Shown: positions 1 through 7,684 of the stretch, one piece after another
Position numbering within the stretch: position 1 is the first letter of the stretch
Layout of the letters: each line of letters starts with the position of its first letter
Virus record (IMG/VR): IMGVR_UViG_3300035698_023293
Span: 1-20,460 of that record
Strand: one strand, 5' to 3'
DNA from: a virus
DNA: 20,460 bases
The notes under the pieces: generated by a model
Databases searched by the model: none
Told to the model about the DNA's origin: nothing
The model's input: the letters and a program-made list of their open reading frames with translations, nothing else
Translations under genes and position numbers: made by a program

Positions 1-168
1 GATGGATTCCACGAGGCTGGGCGGTGGTTCGGCCGGCCTTGCCCGCTCGTGAATCCTTGCGATGAACCGCTCGTGGACTGGGTCGTGTGCGGCGCTCTGG
101 TACTGCATCGCCGAACCCAGCCGGTCCGCGAGCGAGAGCGCGGACGGGTCGCCGGTGGTGATGCTCAC
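1..168 (-). CDS. Start of a further virion gene, cut by window edge
   Basis: An open frame of 56 codons begins with GTG at 168, which overlaps the preceding stop as GTGA, the same coupling used at several junctions here, and runs out of the window without a stop. The visible N-terminus reads (M)SITTGDPSALSLADRLGSAM, then QYQSAAHDPVHERFIARIHE and a Pro-rich stretch. GAGGG lies five bases before the start, inside the end of the previous gene. By gene order it would be the next internal virion protein (T7 gp16 position) or a terminase or fibre gene. Too little is visible to decide. Confidence 0.65.
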   Translation of the reverse strand, partial: MSITTGDPSALSLADRLGSAMQYQSAAHDPVHERFIARIHERARPAEPPPSLVESI

Positions 169-2717
169 TTGAACCCTCCCAGCATGATGGTGCTTTGGGT
201 TTGTCGCTCGCTCACGTCGATGCGATCCCTGGTTTGGGCCCGCAACTCTTGGATTCTCCGCTTCAGTTCGGCCATGTTCCCCGATTGGCCCGGAACCACC
301 ACGAGTGGGCCGAAGCTGTTGGTTTCATCGTTGTATCTCAACTCAATGTAGCTTGGTGATTCGAGCGAACGGAAGATGTATCCGCCTAACTGCGGGTGCC
401 ATTCTGGAACAAACTCGGTGGTGAGCCTGTCGAGCGCCTTCTGCTTTTGCTTGCGGCGTTGCGGTGGTGCGTTGGCGATGTCCTGGAGCAACTCGGCAGT
501 GATCCGGTCGCCGCCGAGTGGGTCCGGCGCGACACCGGGCCGGCCTGTGAAGTTCAGGGTTTCGTTCCAGAACATCGGCGGGTGCCGGAGCAGGGTGCGG
601 GCGGCCGCGTTCTCGGCGGCCACTTCCTGCGCCCGATTGGGCGGCATGATCTGGCTGAGTGTGCGGTACTCATCAGCGGCAATGTCCATGAACGTAGTCC
701 GCATCGACAGGGGCAGTTGTTCAACGCTCGGATTTTCGAGGTTGTTGAAATACCTGGCGACGATGCCGTCGCTCTGGTTTCGCTGCATGAGCACTTGGAA
801 CCCGACCGTGGTCTTGATGTGCTTGCCGAGCAGTTCGTTGGCTTTGCCGAGCCGCTCTTGCTCGCCCGTCTTTCGGGTTGCTGCGTCCCCGAAGAGCACG
901 GCGCCAAGGGCCAATTCCTGCTTGATCGGCGATTCGCTCTGTCGCAGACGCCCCAGCGTGTCGGCGTGTCGGCGTGCGAAGTCGGTGTAGGCGTCGGGGC
1001 TGCCCGATTCGGGGATGCCCTCGCGCTCGACCTGCGACCGGAGCCACGCGGCACGCAGACCCGCGTCGCCGGAAAGCTCGACGGCGCGGACGACGTCCGG
1101 CGCGAGTGTTTCGAGGGCTGCATAGGCCGCCGCGGCCCGGGCGATCTGCGTGACGTCGCTGGCACCGAGCCCGTTCTCGATCCACCTGCGGGCCTGCGCG
1201 GGAAGGCGGTTGCCCTGGGCGACGACCAGCCCGAATCGGACCGGGTCGGGGATGTCGCGGATGATGGCCTTCTGGCCTTCGATGGCCACGTCGACGATGC
1301 CGCGACCGCCAAGGTTGGCCAGAACCGCCGTGTCGAGCGATTCGTCGAACGGGGCGACGTCGGCGCCGGTGGCTGGGGTGTCGAGCATCTGCGAGAGCGC
1401 CTCGTCGGCGATCTGCGTCCGGGCATCAAAGTCGATGGCCTGCTCAAGTTTGCCGAGCAGCCGAGCCCCGTCGGTGGCGCGGATGAAGCCCGGGGCGGTG
1501 CTGGGCAGGTCCATGCGGCGGCCAATCTCGTCGAAGGACCGGCGCGGGTCGTTGTCCGGGTACCGCCGCTGGATCAGGTCGTTCTCGATGTCGTTGAGGT
1601 TCTGGCCTTGCGTGTCGCGGAGCCGCGCGGTCTCACCTTGGCGGACGAGCTGCGCGATGTCGCCTGCGGGGATGCCAAGGTCGCGGCCGCGGCGCGCGAT
1701 CTCGGCGGGCGCTGCGTCCGGCTGGAGTTTCACCCAGTCGGCGAACCGGTCCCGGTCCTCGCTCTCGATCCGGCCTTCTGCCGCGCGGATTCGCTCTTGG
1801 GCTCGGAACCGGTCCGTGCCGTCGATCTCGGGCGGGGCTTCATCCAGAAGCGATCGGGCGATGTCGGGCCTTCCAGCGGCGAGCTGGGTGTCGACGCTGG
1901 CGTTGAACGCATCGGTGAACTGGCGGGACCGGAACTGGTCCTGGCTGGCCTCTCGCCGCTCCATGTCGACGCGCAGCCGCTCGACCATGCCCGGGAACCG
2001 CTCGCCGAGCACGCCCGCGGCAGCCTCGAACCGGTTCTTGTCCCCCACCGCCGCGGCCTGCTCAAGGGCTGGCACGGCGATCTCGGTCAGTCGCTCGGTC
2101 TCGGTCAGGTCCGGCAGGCTGGTGCGGCTGGCGGCGATGGCCTCGTTGATGCCCGCGGTCGTGCCCGAGCCGACCGCGTCCTCGCGGTAGAGCCCGAGCA
2201 GTTCGGAACGGGCCTCTTCGGTGCGGGCCCGCTGGGCCCCGACGGCGGCAGACGCAAGCTGCGGCTGGGCAAGGGCCCGGTACCGCTCGGCGTAGATGTC
2301 CTCGGCGCCCTCCAGCCGCTCGTCGATGAGCCGCTGGGCAAACTCGACCGGGGACTCGTCCTCGTCCGGGGCCAACTCGCCGGATCTGATCTGGTCGGCG
2401 ATCGCGGCGAACTCGGTCTGGGCCTCCAGTGTGGCCTGCGCGCGCAGGTCCGACTCTTCGGCCCGGCGCAGGTCTTCGCGCTCACTCAGGATCGGCTGGG
2501 CGACCGCCGACGCGGTGTCGCCGAGTGCGCCGGTGGCCCGAAGCGATTGCCTGATCTGCTCGCTGAGTGTCGCGTCGGACTCGACCGGTGGCAGGCTCGC
2601 CACGCCCGGGGTTGTGGCCTGGGCGGGTCGGGTGCGGGCGATGCCGGCACCGGCGCTGCGGCGGCGCTCGCGCGGGTCGCCTTGGCGGCCAAGCGTGCCG
2701 GTGGGGAGCTGGCTCAC
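165..2717 (-). CDS. Large internal virion (core/ejection) protein, T7 gp15-like by position
   Basis: This is an 850-residue protein (T7 gp15 is 747). After a flexible Arg/Pro/Thr-rich start, it is almost wholly alpha-helical and Ala/Arg/Glu-rich (for example ILSEREDLRRAEESDLRAQA, ERYRALAQPQLASAAVGAQR), without membrane segments or Cys clusters. Such helical proteins make up the cylindrical core on the portal and are ejected into the cell to help DNA entry. The C-terminal 150 residues differ, with aromatic and Pro-containing strands (MFWNETLNFTGRPGVAPDPL, PEWHPQLGGYIFRSLESPSY). I see no lytic transglycosylase signature, so that activity may belong to the next gene. The GTG start 2717 overlaps the preceding stop, and the stop overlaps the following GTG. 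Confidence 0.8.
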   Translation of the reverse strand: MSQLPTGTLGRQGDPRERRRSAGAGIARTRPAQATTPGVASLPPVESDATLSEQIRQSLRATGALGDTASAVAQPILSEREDLRRAEESDLRAQATLEAQTEFAAIADQIRSGELAPDEDESPVEFAQRLIDERLEGAEDIYAERYRALAQPQLASAAVGAQRARTEEARSELLGLYREDAVGSGTTAGINEAIAASRTSLPDLTETERLTEIAVPALEQAAAVGDKNRFEAAAGVLGERFPGMVERLRVDMERREASQDQFRSRQFTDAFNASVDTQLAAGRPDIARSLLDEAPPEIDGTDRFRAQERIRAAEGRIESEDRDRFADWVKLQPDAAPAEIARRGRDLGIPAGDIAQLVRQGETARLRDTQGQNLNDIENDLIQRRYPDNDPRRSFDEIGRRMDLPSTAPGFIRATDGARLLGKLEQAIDFDARTQIADEALSQMLDTPATGADVAPFDESLDTAVLANLGGRGIVDVAIEGQKAIIRDIPDPVRFGLVVAQGNRLPAQARRWIENGLGASDVTQIARAAAAYAALETLAPDVVRAVELSGDAGLRAAWLRSQVEREGIPESGSPDAYTDFARRHADTLGRLRQSESPIKQELALGAVLFGDAATRKTGEQERLGKANELLGKHIKTTVGFQVLMQRNQSDGIVARYFNNLENPSVEQLPLSMRTTFMDIAADEYRTLSQIMPPNRAQEVAAENAAARTLLRHPPMFWNETLNFTGRPGVAPDPLGGDRITAELLQDIANAPPQRRKQKQKALDRLTTEFVPEWHPQLGGYIFRSLESPSYIELRYNDETNSFGPLVVVPGQSGNMAELKRRIQELRAQTRDRIDVSERQTQSTIMLGGFK

Positions 2718-3220
2718 TGGTCGTTTCCTCTCCCAAAGGCGTCGATGGTGTCGTTCACGCCCCGGCCCAGACTGAGCCCGGCTTGCAGGCCGCCCACGCC
2801 GCCCATGAACGCGCTGAGCAGCGAGTTCTGCATCCCCGACTGGAGTTGCAGGAGCCTGGCCTCGGCTTCACTTCGCGTGCGGTCGACGCCGGCGGCCTCA
2901 TTGAGCCCGATGCGGGAACGGTCTGTGGCCGCGTCGAGAATGATCTGGTCCTCCAGCCCGTCGCCCGAGCCGCCGGTCGTGCCGCTCTCGGCCAGCGCCG
3001 CGCGCAGCCGGCCCCGCGCCAGCGTCGCCCGCCGGGCCGCGGCGAGCCGCTCGGTCGCCCCCGCCTCTCTGATCTGGTTTTCTTGAATCCTGGTGGCCGC
3101 CGAAAGGGACCGGGCGCTTCGGCGCAATGCCCGGTTGCGGCTTTGCGACTGGCTCTGCCCGAGAATCCCTCCAAAGACAGCGCCCCCGATGGCAAGGCTT
3201 CCCGTGATGGGATCAATCAT
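2714..3220 (-). CDS. Internal virion protein, T7 gp14-like
   Basis: This 168-residue protein lies between tail tubular B and a large helical protein, the place of T7 gp14 (196). It begins with a Gly-rich hydrophobic segment (PITGSLAIGGAVFGGILG), continues as a long basic/acidic helix (RRSARSLSAATRIQENQIRE, RLAAARRATLARGRLRAAL), and ends with another Gly-rich segment (SAFMGGVGGLQAGLSLGRGV). This head-helix-tail layout is common among the small core proteins that are ejected to form a channel in the outer membrane. The start at 3220 has AGGAGC eight bases upstream. Its stop overlaps the next gene as GTGA. Assignment rests on position and layout more than on sequence identity. Confidence 0.75.
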   Translation of the reverse strand: MIDPITGSLAIGGAVFGGILGQSQSQSRNRALRRSARSLSAATRIQENQIREAGATERLAAARRATLARGRLRAALAESGTTGGSGDGLEDQIILDAATDRSRIGLNEAAGVDRTRSEAEARLLQLQSGMQNSLLSAFMGGVGGLQAGLSLGRGVNDTIDAFGRGNDQ

Positions 3221-3236
3221 CGCGGTGTGCTCCTGT

Positions 3237-6068
3237 TCATCGGGGTTTCATCAGGGGGTGACAGACGTGTCGCACGCCGGTGATGGTGCACGAACGGGCG
3301 TCGAAGCTGTTGAGGATGATCTCCTGGCGGTCCACGTCGCCGGCAACGTCGGCCAGGTGCCAGCCGTCGTCCTCGACGCCCGACGAATCCGTCGCGCTGA
3401 AGAACGTGGACTGTTCGACCACGCCGGTGTCCTTGGGCATCGCGGTCACGCGGTAGGTGCCCGCGTCCTTGTGCCGGACGATGAGCCGCTCGCTGTGCAG
3501 CCCGGTTTCGAGATCGGCGACGCCATTGGGCCCGGTGAGAAATGGCCGGTTGAACGTGACCGTGGCGGTGAAGCGCCGACCGATGACAGCCGGGCCCGCC
3601 CAGTTGCCCGGCACCGTGATGGTCGTGCCCGGATCGGCGTAGACCCAGTCGTCGTCCTGGTTCAGAAGCGTGCCGGCGGTCTGCGTGTTGCCGGTCAGGG
3701 CGACGACCGCGTCGAGTGTCGAGCCGCTGCCGGTCAGCGGGGCAATGTTGAAACTGGTGGTGTTTGGCCCCGCCGAGTGCGTGCCGGTGACTTCCAGGCG
3801 CCGATCGAGATGGATCGGGAAGGCCACGCCGGTGCCGTAGTCGCCCTCGGGCGTGAGGCTGATCCGTTCGAGCGTGTACTCGAAACTGACCTCGGCGAGG
3901 ATGTAGGCGTCGCCGCCGATGGTGACAACGTCGCAGATGCGGTAGCTGTCGTCGAACCGCCACCGGTGCCACGCGGCCTGCTGCTTTTCGGTCCCGACAA
4001 AGAACGTGCTGTAGACACTGAGCTTGTTGTCGTCCCGCGCCAGCACGAGCAGCACCGACGAGATCGAGTCGCCGGCCATCGACCAGATGTTGTTCGGCAG
4101 GTAGCCGTCGGCGTGCACCGTGGTCGGGTAGGCCAGATTGGACAGCGCGGTGTCGTCGTAGAGGTACTCGTACACCGTGGTCGTCATGTTCTGCTCGGTG
4201 CCGAAGTAGAGGTTGTTGCCCACGACCGCGGGCCGGACCGGCGCGGCCCGGTAGGCGGTGGCCGGCGTGACAGCGATGGTTTCGGCGGTGATCGTTTCCG
4301 GCGTGCCCACGTCGAACTGCTGGCCGTTGGCTGTAAAGACGAGCAGCGATCGCCGGAACGGGGACAGGAACTGCACCTTGGCGATCTCTCGGTCGCCCAC
4401 GCGCGTGTCGATCGGGTCATCGGCGGCCCGGGCCTCGTCGTCGCGGACGAAGAAGTCGAGCAGGTCCTCCGAGCGGCTGACCGCGAGAAACTCGTCGCCG
4501 CCGAGCCAGAGCCGCCCGCGGTGGTACGCGCCGTCGGCAATGGCCTTGCCCTCGCGGAAGAGCCGCGGGGCCGGGTTGCTGGTGGCGTCGCCGCTCTGTC
4601 GGTCGTCGAATGCTGTGACGTCGATCGTGAACGTGTTGAGCGCCGTGCGGACCATTGACACCGGCATCTTGGCCGGATCGAGCCTGCCGCCAATGTCGGC
4701 AGGCGCCGCGGTGCGGACCCATCGCAGGACCGGTCTGGACCGCTGGCCGATGGCCGAGGCGTTGCCCGCGCCATTCGTGGCCACGGCGGTTGAGTTGTAG
4801 AACGGGTCCACGGCGTTGTTGGTCAGGTCGTTGCCGACGACCGCGTCAACGGGCGCGGCGGTGCCGAGCACGGCGGCGCCGGTGCCCCGCCACGGGGCGG
4901 TGACCTGGAACCTGCCCGCGCCGGTCGTCGATGGAATCCACGAGACAAGGGCGTCCCGGGCCCCGGCCTGCTCCATGGCATCGCGGAGGCGGTCGGCCAC
5001 GTCGTGCATGGACCGCTCGGTGGCAAAGCCGAAGTCCTGCACCACGTCAACCGAGATGCCGATCGAGTTGGCGGTGACGTCGGTAGGGTTGGTGCCGCCG
5101 ATAGCCGACCCAAGGATGATGGCGTCGTCGCTGACCTTTTGGATGATCTCGTACCACCCGGCGGTGACGCCCGTGCCGCCCGTGACTCGGAGCTGGTCCC
5201 CTTTTTCCCACACGTAGCCCGCAAACGCGCCGATCTTGGCCAGTGCGTTGGTGCTGTTGGCGCTGGAGATGCCCGTATCGCTGAACGCCACCCGCTGGAA
5301 GGCGATATTGAAGCCCACGGTGCCGGCGGTGCCGCCATCACCATTGGTGGTGCTCCAGAGTTTCGGGCTGGCCCACTGGGGCGTGCCCGATCCGGCGCCG
5401 CCAACGGTCTGGAAGAGCATCGTGGCGAACGTGACGTCGGCGCTGGCCCCGTCTTGGTCGATCTGGTGCTGGAAGTGCCCGGCGGGCTCTCGCTCGGTGC
5501 TTTCCGTGGTGCGGGCGTAGAGCCCGCCTGCGGGCGTCCAGTTGATGAGGTCGGCAAAGGTCGGTCGGGTGCCATCGACGGCGTAGGACGGGGTCGTGGC
5601 GAGCCCGGTGGCCACAAGCTGGTTGATGATGAGCGTGGTGTCGGCGATCGAGACCGCTCGCAGTTGCCGGCCACCGGGGCTGTTGCTGGTGAGGTAGGCC
5701 GCGGCGGCGCTGCTGGTGGTCACCGAACAGATTGTGCCGTCGGTGTTGACGGCGTGGACGGTACCGCCCTCGTGGAGCATGATGATGTATTGTTCGGTCT
5801 CGTCACGAACAAGGGCGTGGGTCGTCACTTCATCGTCGGTCGCCCACTGGTAGCCCGACGAAGGCCCGCTGACTTCGGCCACCAGCGTCGAGCCTGGGCG
5901 TTTGACCATGCCGTCGGTGACGCGGTGCAGCCAGTTCTCGCTGGCGGCCACCTGCGTGGGCAGTCGCACGTGCTGGGGCTGGGTGCTGACGCCGCCAAAG
6001 AGCGGCGGGGTGTCGATCTCCACCCGCCCGTCCGGCCTGCCTGCGGGTCTGGGTCCGAACCTGGTCAC
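3237..6068 (-). CDS. Tail tubular protein B (nozzle), T7 gp12-like, enlarged
   Basis: At 943 residues this is about 150 longer than T7 gp12 (794). The hallmark N-terminus is PPLFGGVSTQPQHVRLPTQV followed by VTDGMVKRPGSTLVAEVSG, matching the gp12 pattern G.VSQQP...R...Q....N....V..G...RPGT. It forms the hexameric tail nozzle below the adaptor ring. The extra length seems to lie around residues 190-430, a Gly/Thr/Asn-rich part (for instance STTNGDGGTAGTVGFNIAFQ) suggestive of an inserted domain. The later part includes LPNNIWSMAGDSISSVLLVL, also family-like. I chose GTG 6068 because it overlaps the preceding stop (GTGA) and because the frame upstream is Arg/Pro-rich and covers the previous gene. 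The stop is followed by the next ribosome site. Confidence 0.92.
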   Translation of the reverse strand: MTRFGPRPAGRPDGRVEIDTPPLFGGVSTQPQHVRLPTQVAASENWLHRVTDGMVKRPGSTLVAEVSGPSSGYQWATDDEVTTHALVRDETEQYIIMLHEGGTVHAVNTDGTICSVTTSSAAAAYLTSNSPGGRQLRAVSIADTTLIINQLVATGLATTPSYAVDGTRPTFADLINWTPAGGLYARTTESTEREPAGHFQHQIDQDGASADVTFATMLFQTVGGAGSGTPQWASPKLWSTTNGDGGTAGTVGFNIAFQRVAFSDTGISSANSTNALAKIGAFAGYVWEKGDQLRVTGGTGVTAGWYEIIQKVSDDAIILGSAIGGTNPTDVTANSIGISVDVVQDFGFATERSMHDVADRLRDAMEQAGARDALVSWIPSTTGAGRFQVTAPWRGTGAAVLGTAAPVDAVVGNDLTNNAVDPFYNSTAVATNGAGNASAIGQRSRPVLRWVRTAAPADIGGRLDPAKMPVSMVRTALNTFTIDVTAFDDRQSGDATSNPAPRLFREGKAIADGAYHRGRLWLGGDEFLAVSRSEDLLDFFVRDDEARAADDPIDTRVGDREIAKVQFLSPFRRSLLVFTANGQQFDVGTPETITAETIAVTPATAYRAAPVRPAVVGNNLYFGTEQNMTTTVYEYLYDDTALSNLAYPTTVHADGYLPNNIWSMAGDSISSVLLVLARDDNKLSVYSTFFVGTEKQQAAWHRWRFDDSYRICDVVTIGGDAYILAEVSFEYTLERISLTPEGDYGTGVAFPIHLDRRLEVTGTHSAGPNTTSFNIAPLTGSGSTLDAVVALTGNTQTAGTLLNQDDDWVYADPGTTITVPGNWAGPAVIGRRFTATVTFNRPFLTGPNGVADLETGLHSERLIVRHKDAGTYRVTAMPKDTGVVEQSTFFSATDSSGVEDDGWHLADVAGDVDRQEIILNSFDARSCTITGVRHVCHPLMKPR

Positions 6069-6676
6069 GCGCCGGCGTCCGTCGGGCCCGGCCCGGCGTT
6101 CTGGGTCGGGATGAGCTGGCCCACGACCGGGCCGCGGTTCATCTCCCACCGGGGATGGCGGGGCACGCGGACGTCGGCGTCGTAGGCTTCCTGCACGAGC
6201 CATGCGTCGGTGTTGCCCATGCCCTTTTCTCGCCGCTGGAACCGGACCGCGGCCACCTTGGTGATGAGGTCTTTGATGGGCTGGCCGAGCGTGTCGAAGG
6301 CTGCGGTGCTGACGGTGTCGAAGATGAAGTCGGTGCCGTCGGTGAAGACGCTGTTGGCCCCGGCGTTGACGTCGAAGACGTTGCCGTCGCGGATGACCCA
6401 GTTGTTGAACCAGTCCTTGCCGCCGGCGCGGAGTTCGATGACGCCCGCGGGGACCGCGATGACGTTGCCGGCGGTGCCGGTGAGGGTCACGCCGAGGCGG
6501 ACGTTTTCGAGCCAGCCGAAGGCGAGGATGCGCTCGGTGTCGCGGGCGAGGATTTCGCGGGCCTTGGCCGCCGCGTCGGTGTAGCCGGCGGCGGGGAGCG
6601 TGGATACGCCTTGGTGGCCGGCGGCGCGGAGCATGAAGTTGACCGCCTGGATTTCGGTAAGGCCGGGGCTTGCCAT
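6065..6676 (-). CDS. Tail tubular protein A-like protein, copy 2 (T7 gp11-like)
   Basis: This is a 203-residue protein. The N-terminus LTEIQAVNFMLRAAGHQGVS and TLPAAGYTDAAAKAREILAR closely follow the T7 gp11 start (sequence AVN.ILASIGE..VSTLEG and a helical continuation). The GW motif is at ILAFGWLEN, then VTLTGTAGNVIAVPAGVIEL, the VFTDGTDFIFD strand and PIKDLITKVAAVRFQRREKG. The gene sits directly before the tail tubular B gene, the T7 order 11-12, so this copy is the likelier classical adaptor. The start at 6676 has CAGGAGACTGACCC upstream. The stop is shared as GTGA with the next start. It is clearly related to but diverged from the copy at 8078-8671. Confidence 0.86.
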   Translation of the reverse strand: MASPGLTEIQAVNFMLRAAGHQGVSTLPAAGYTDAAAKAREILARDTERILAFGWLENVRLGVTLTGTAGNVIAVPAGVIELRAGGKDWFNNWVIRDGNVFDVNAGANSVFTDGTDFIFDTVSTAAFDTLGQPIKDLITKVAAVRFQRREKGMGNTDAWLVQEAYDADVRVPRHPRWEMNRGPVVGQLIPTQNAGPGPTDAGA

Positions 6677-6679
6677 GGG

Positions 6680-7684
6680 TCAGTCTCCTGCGGGCGCAAG
6701 GGTGTCAAGGGGGTTGTCTGTGTTGGCCACGGGCAGGCCCATGTGTTCACGGAACAGGGTGTCGCTGATGTCGATGCCGATGGTGTCGTTGAGTTTGGCG
6801 GCCGCGTCAAGCGGGGCCTTGGCGAGCACTGCAAGCACTTCGGCGCCCAGCCGCCGCCGCATGAACGGATCGAGGGTGTCTCGGGCGTATTCGGGCCACA
6901 GGATGGTCGTGCCCACAAGGGCGTTGTGCTGGCGGCCGTGGTCTGGACAACTCAGACCGGACGCACCCTGCCAGTTCTGGCCCTCGGCTCGCTCGCTCCA
7001 GAAAACGTGCCTAGTCGTGGTGTCCTTGAGAAGAAGAATCTCGTAGCCCTTGGCGTAGGCCGCCAGGCTCATGTATTCCTCTTCCCAGCCCCACCCTCGG
7101 AAGAGGGGGCAGTAGCCGCCGAGTTCTTCGAGTACGCGACGATCGAAGACATAGCACCCGCCGCACATGGCCGGGATCGGGATGGCGACGGCGTCCGGCG
7201 AGGCTTTGGCGGTGGTTTGGTTCATGTCACGCCACTGCACGCGCCATGAGCCGTCGCTGTAGAGCCCGAACCGGCCGCCCTCGTAGCGGCCCGGACGTTC
7301 GCCGCCGGCCAGTGTGGACGGGCAAAGGACTTGGCCCGGGTGCTCGGCCGCGTGGCGGAGCAGATGCTCGGTAAAGTTCCGGTTGACCTGCACGTGCGAG
7401 TCGCTGATGACGACAAGGTCACCAGTGCACCGCTCTGCGGCAGCACGCTTGGCGCCGCCCGAGCCGAGCGGCTGGCCCTCGTTGCGGACGACTTTGATGG
7501 TCGTGCCCGGGGGTGGCTTGAGCCCGCAGAGTCTTTCTGAGACCCGGACAAGGCTGTTGTCGTCGTAGACCACGATCTCGATGGGCCTCGGCTGGCAGGC
7601 CATGTAGCCGGTGACGGTGGCTTCGAGTTCCGGCCCCTCGTTGATCGTGGCGATGGCGACGGACACGGTTTCGGGTGTGGTCAT
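6680..7684 (-). CDS. Family-2-type glycosyltransferase with polypeptide GalNAc-transferase-like motifs
   Basis: This is a 334-residue GT-A-fold glycosyltransferase. It starts VSVAIATINEGPELEATVTG; nucleotide-binding acids are in IVVYDDNS (Asp41-Asp42); and the metal-binding motif is DSH (95-97) in VVISDSHVQV, where most GT2 enzymes have DXD but polypeptide GalNAc-transferases have DSH. Then come AMCGGCYVFDRRVLEELGGY (173-191), WGWEEEYMSL (198-207), comparable with the WGGEN acceptor-site motif, and TRHVFW (225-229), comparable with the HVF whose His is the third metal ligand. No lectin domain and no membrane segment are seen, so it is presumably cytoplasmic. The donor sugar cannot be deduced. 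The start ATG 7684 overlaps the stop of the Thr-rich gene, so acceptor and enzyme may be made together. It ends three bases before the next gene. Confidence 0.92.
   Translation of the reverse strand: MTTPETVSVAIATINEGPELEATVTGYMACQPRPIEIVVYDDNSLVRVSERLCGLKPPPGTTIKVVRNEGQPLGSGGAKRAAAERCTGDLVVISDSHVQVNRNFTEHLLRHAAEHPGQVLCPSTLAGGERPGRYEGGRFGLYSDGSWRVQWRDMNQTTAKASPDAVAIPIPAMCGGCYVFDRRVLEELGGYCPLFRGWGWEEEYMSLAAYAKGYEILLLKDTTTRHVFWSERAEGQNWQGASGLSCPDHGRQHNALVGTTILWPEYARDTLDPFMRRRLGAEVLAVLAKAPLDAAAKLNDTIGIDISDTLFREHMGLPVANTDNPLDTLAPAGD

Noticed and set aside
396-3086. A plus-strand open frame of almost 900 codons opposite the large internal virion protein
   Set aside because: It is rich in Gly, Arg, Val and Asp with no recognisable fold, and lies antisense to a well-supported gene. 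Long antisense frames are expected from GC-rich codon usage.
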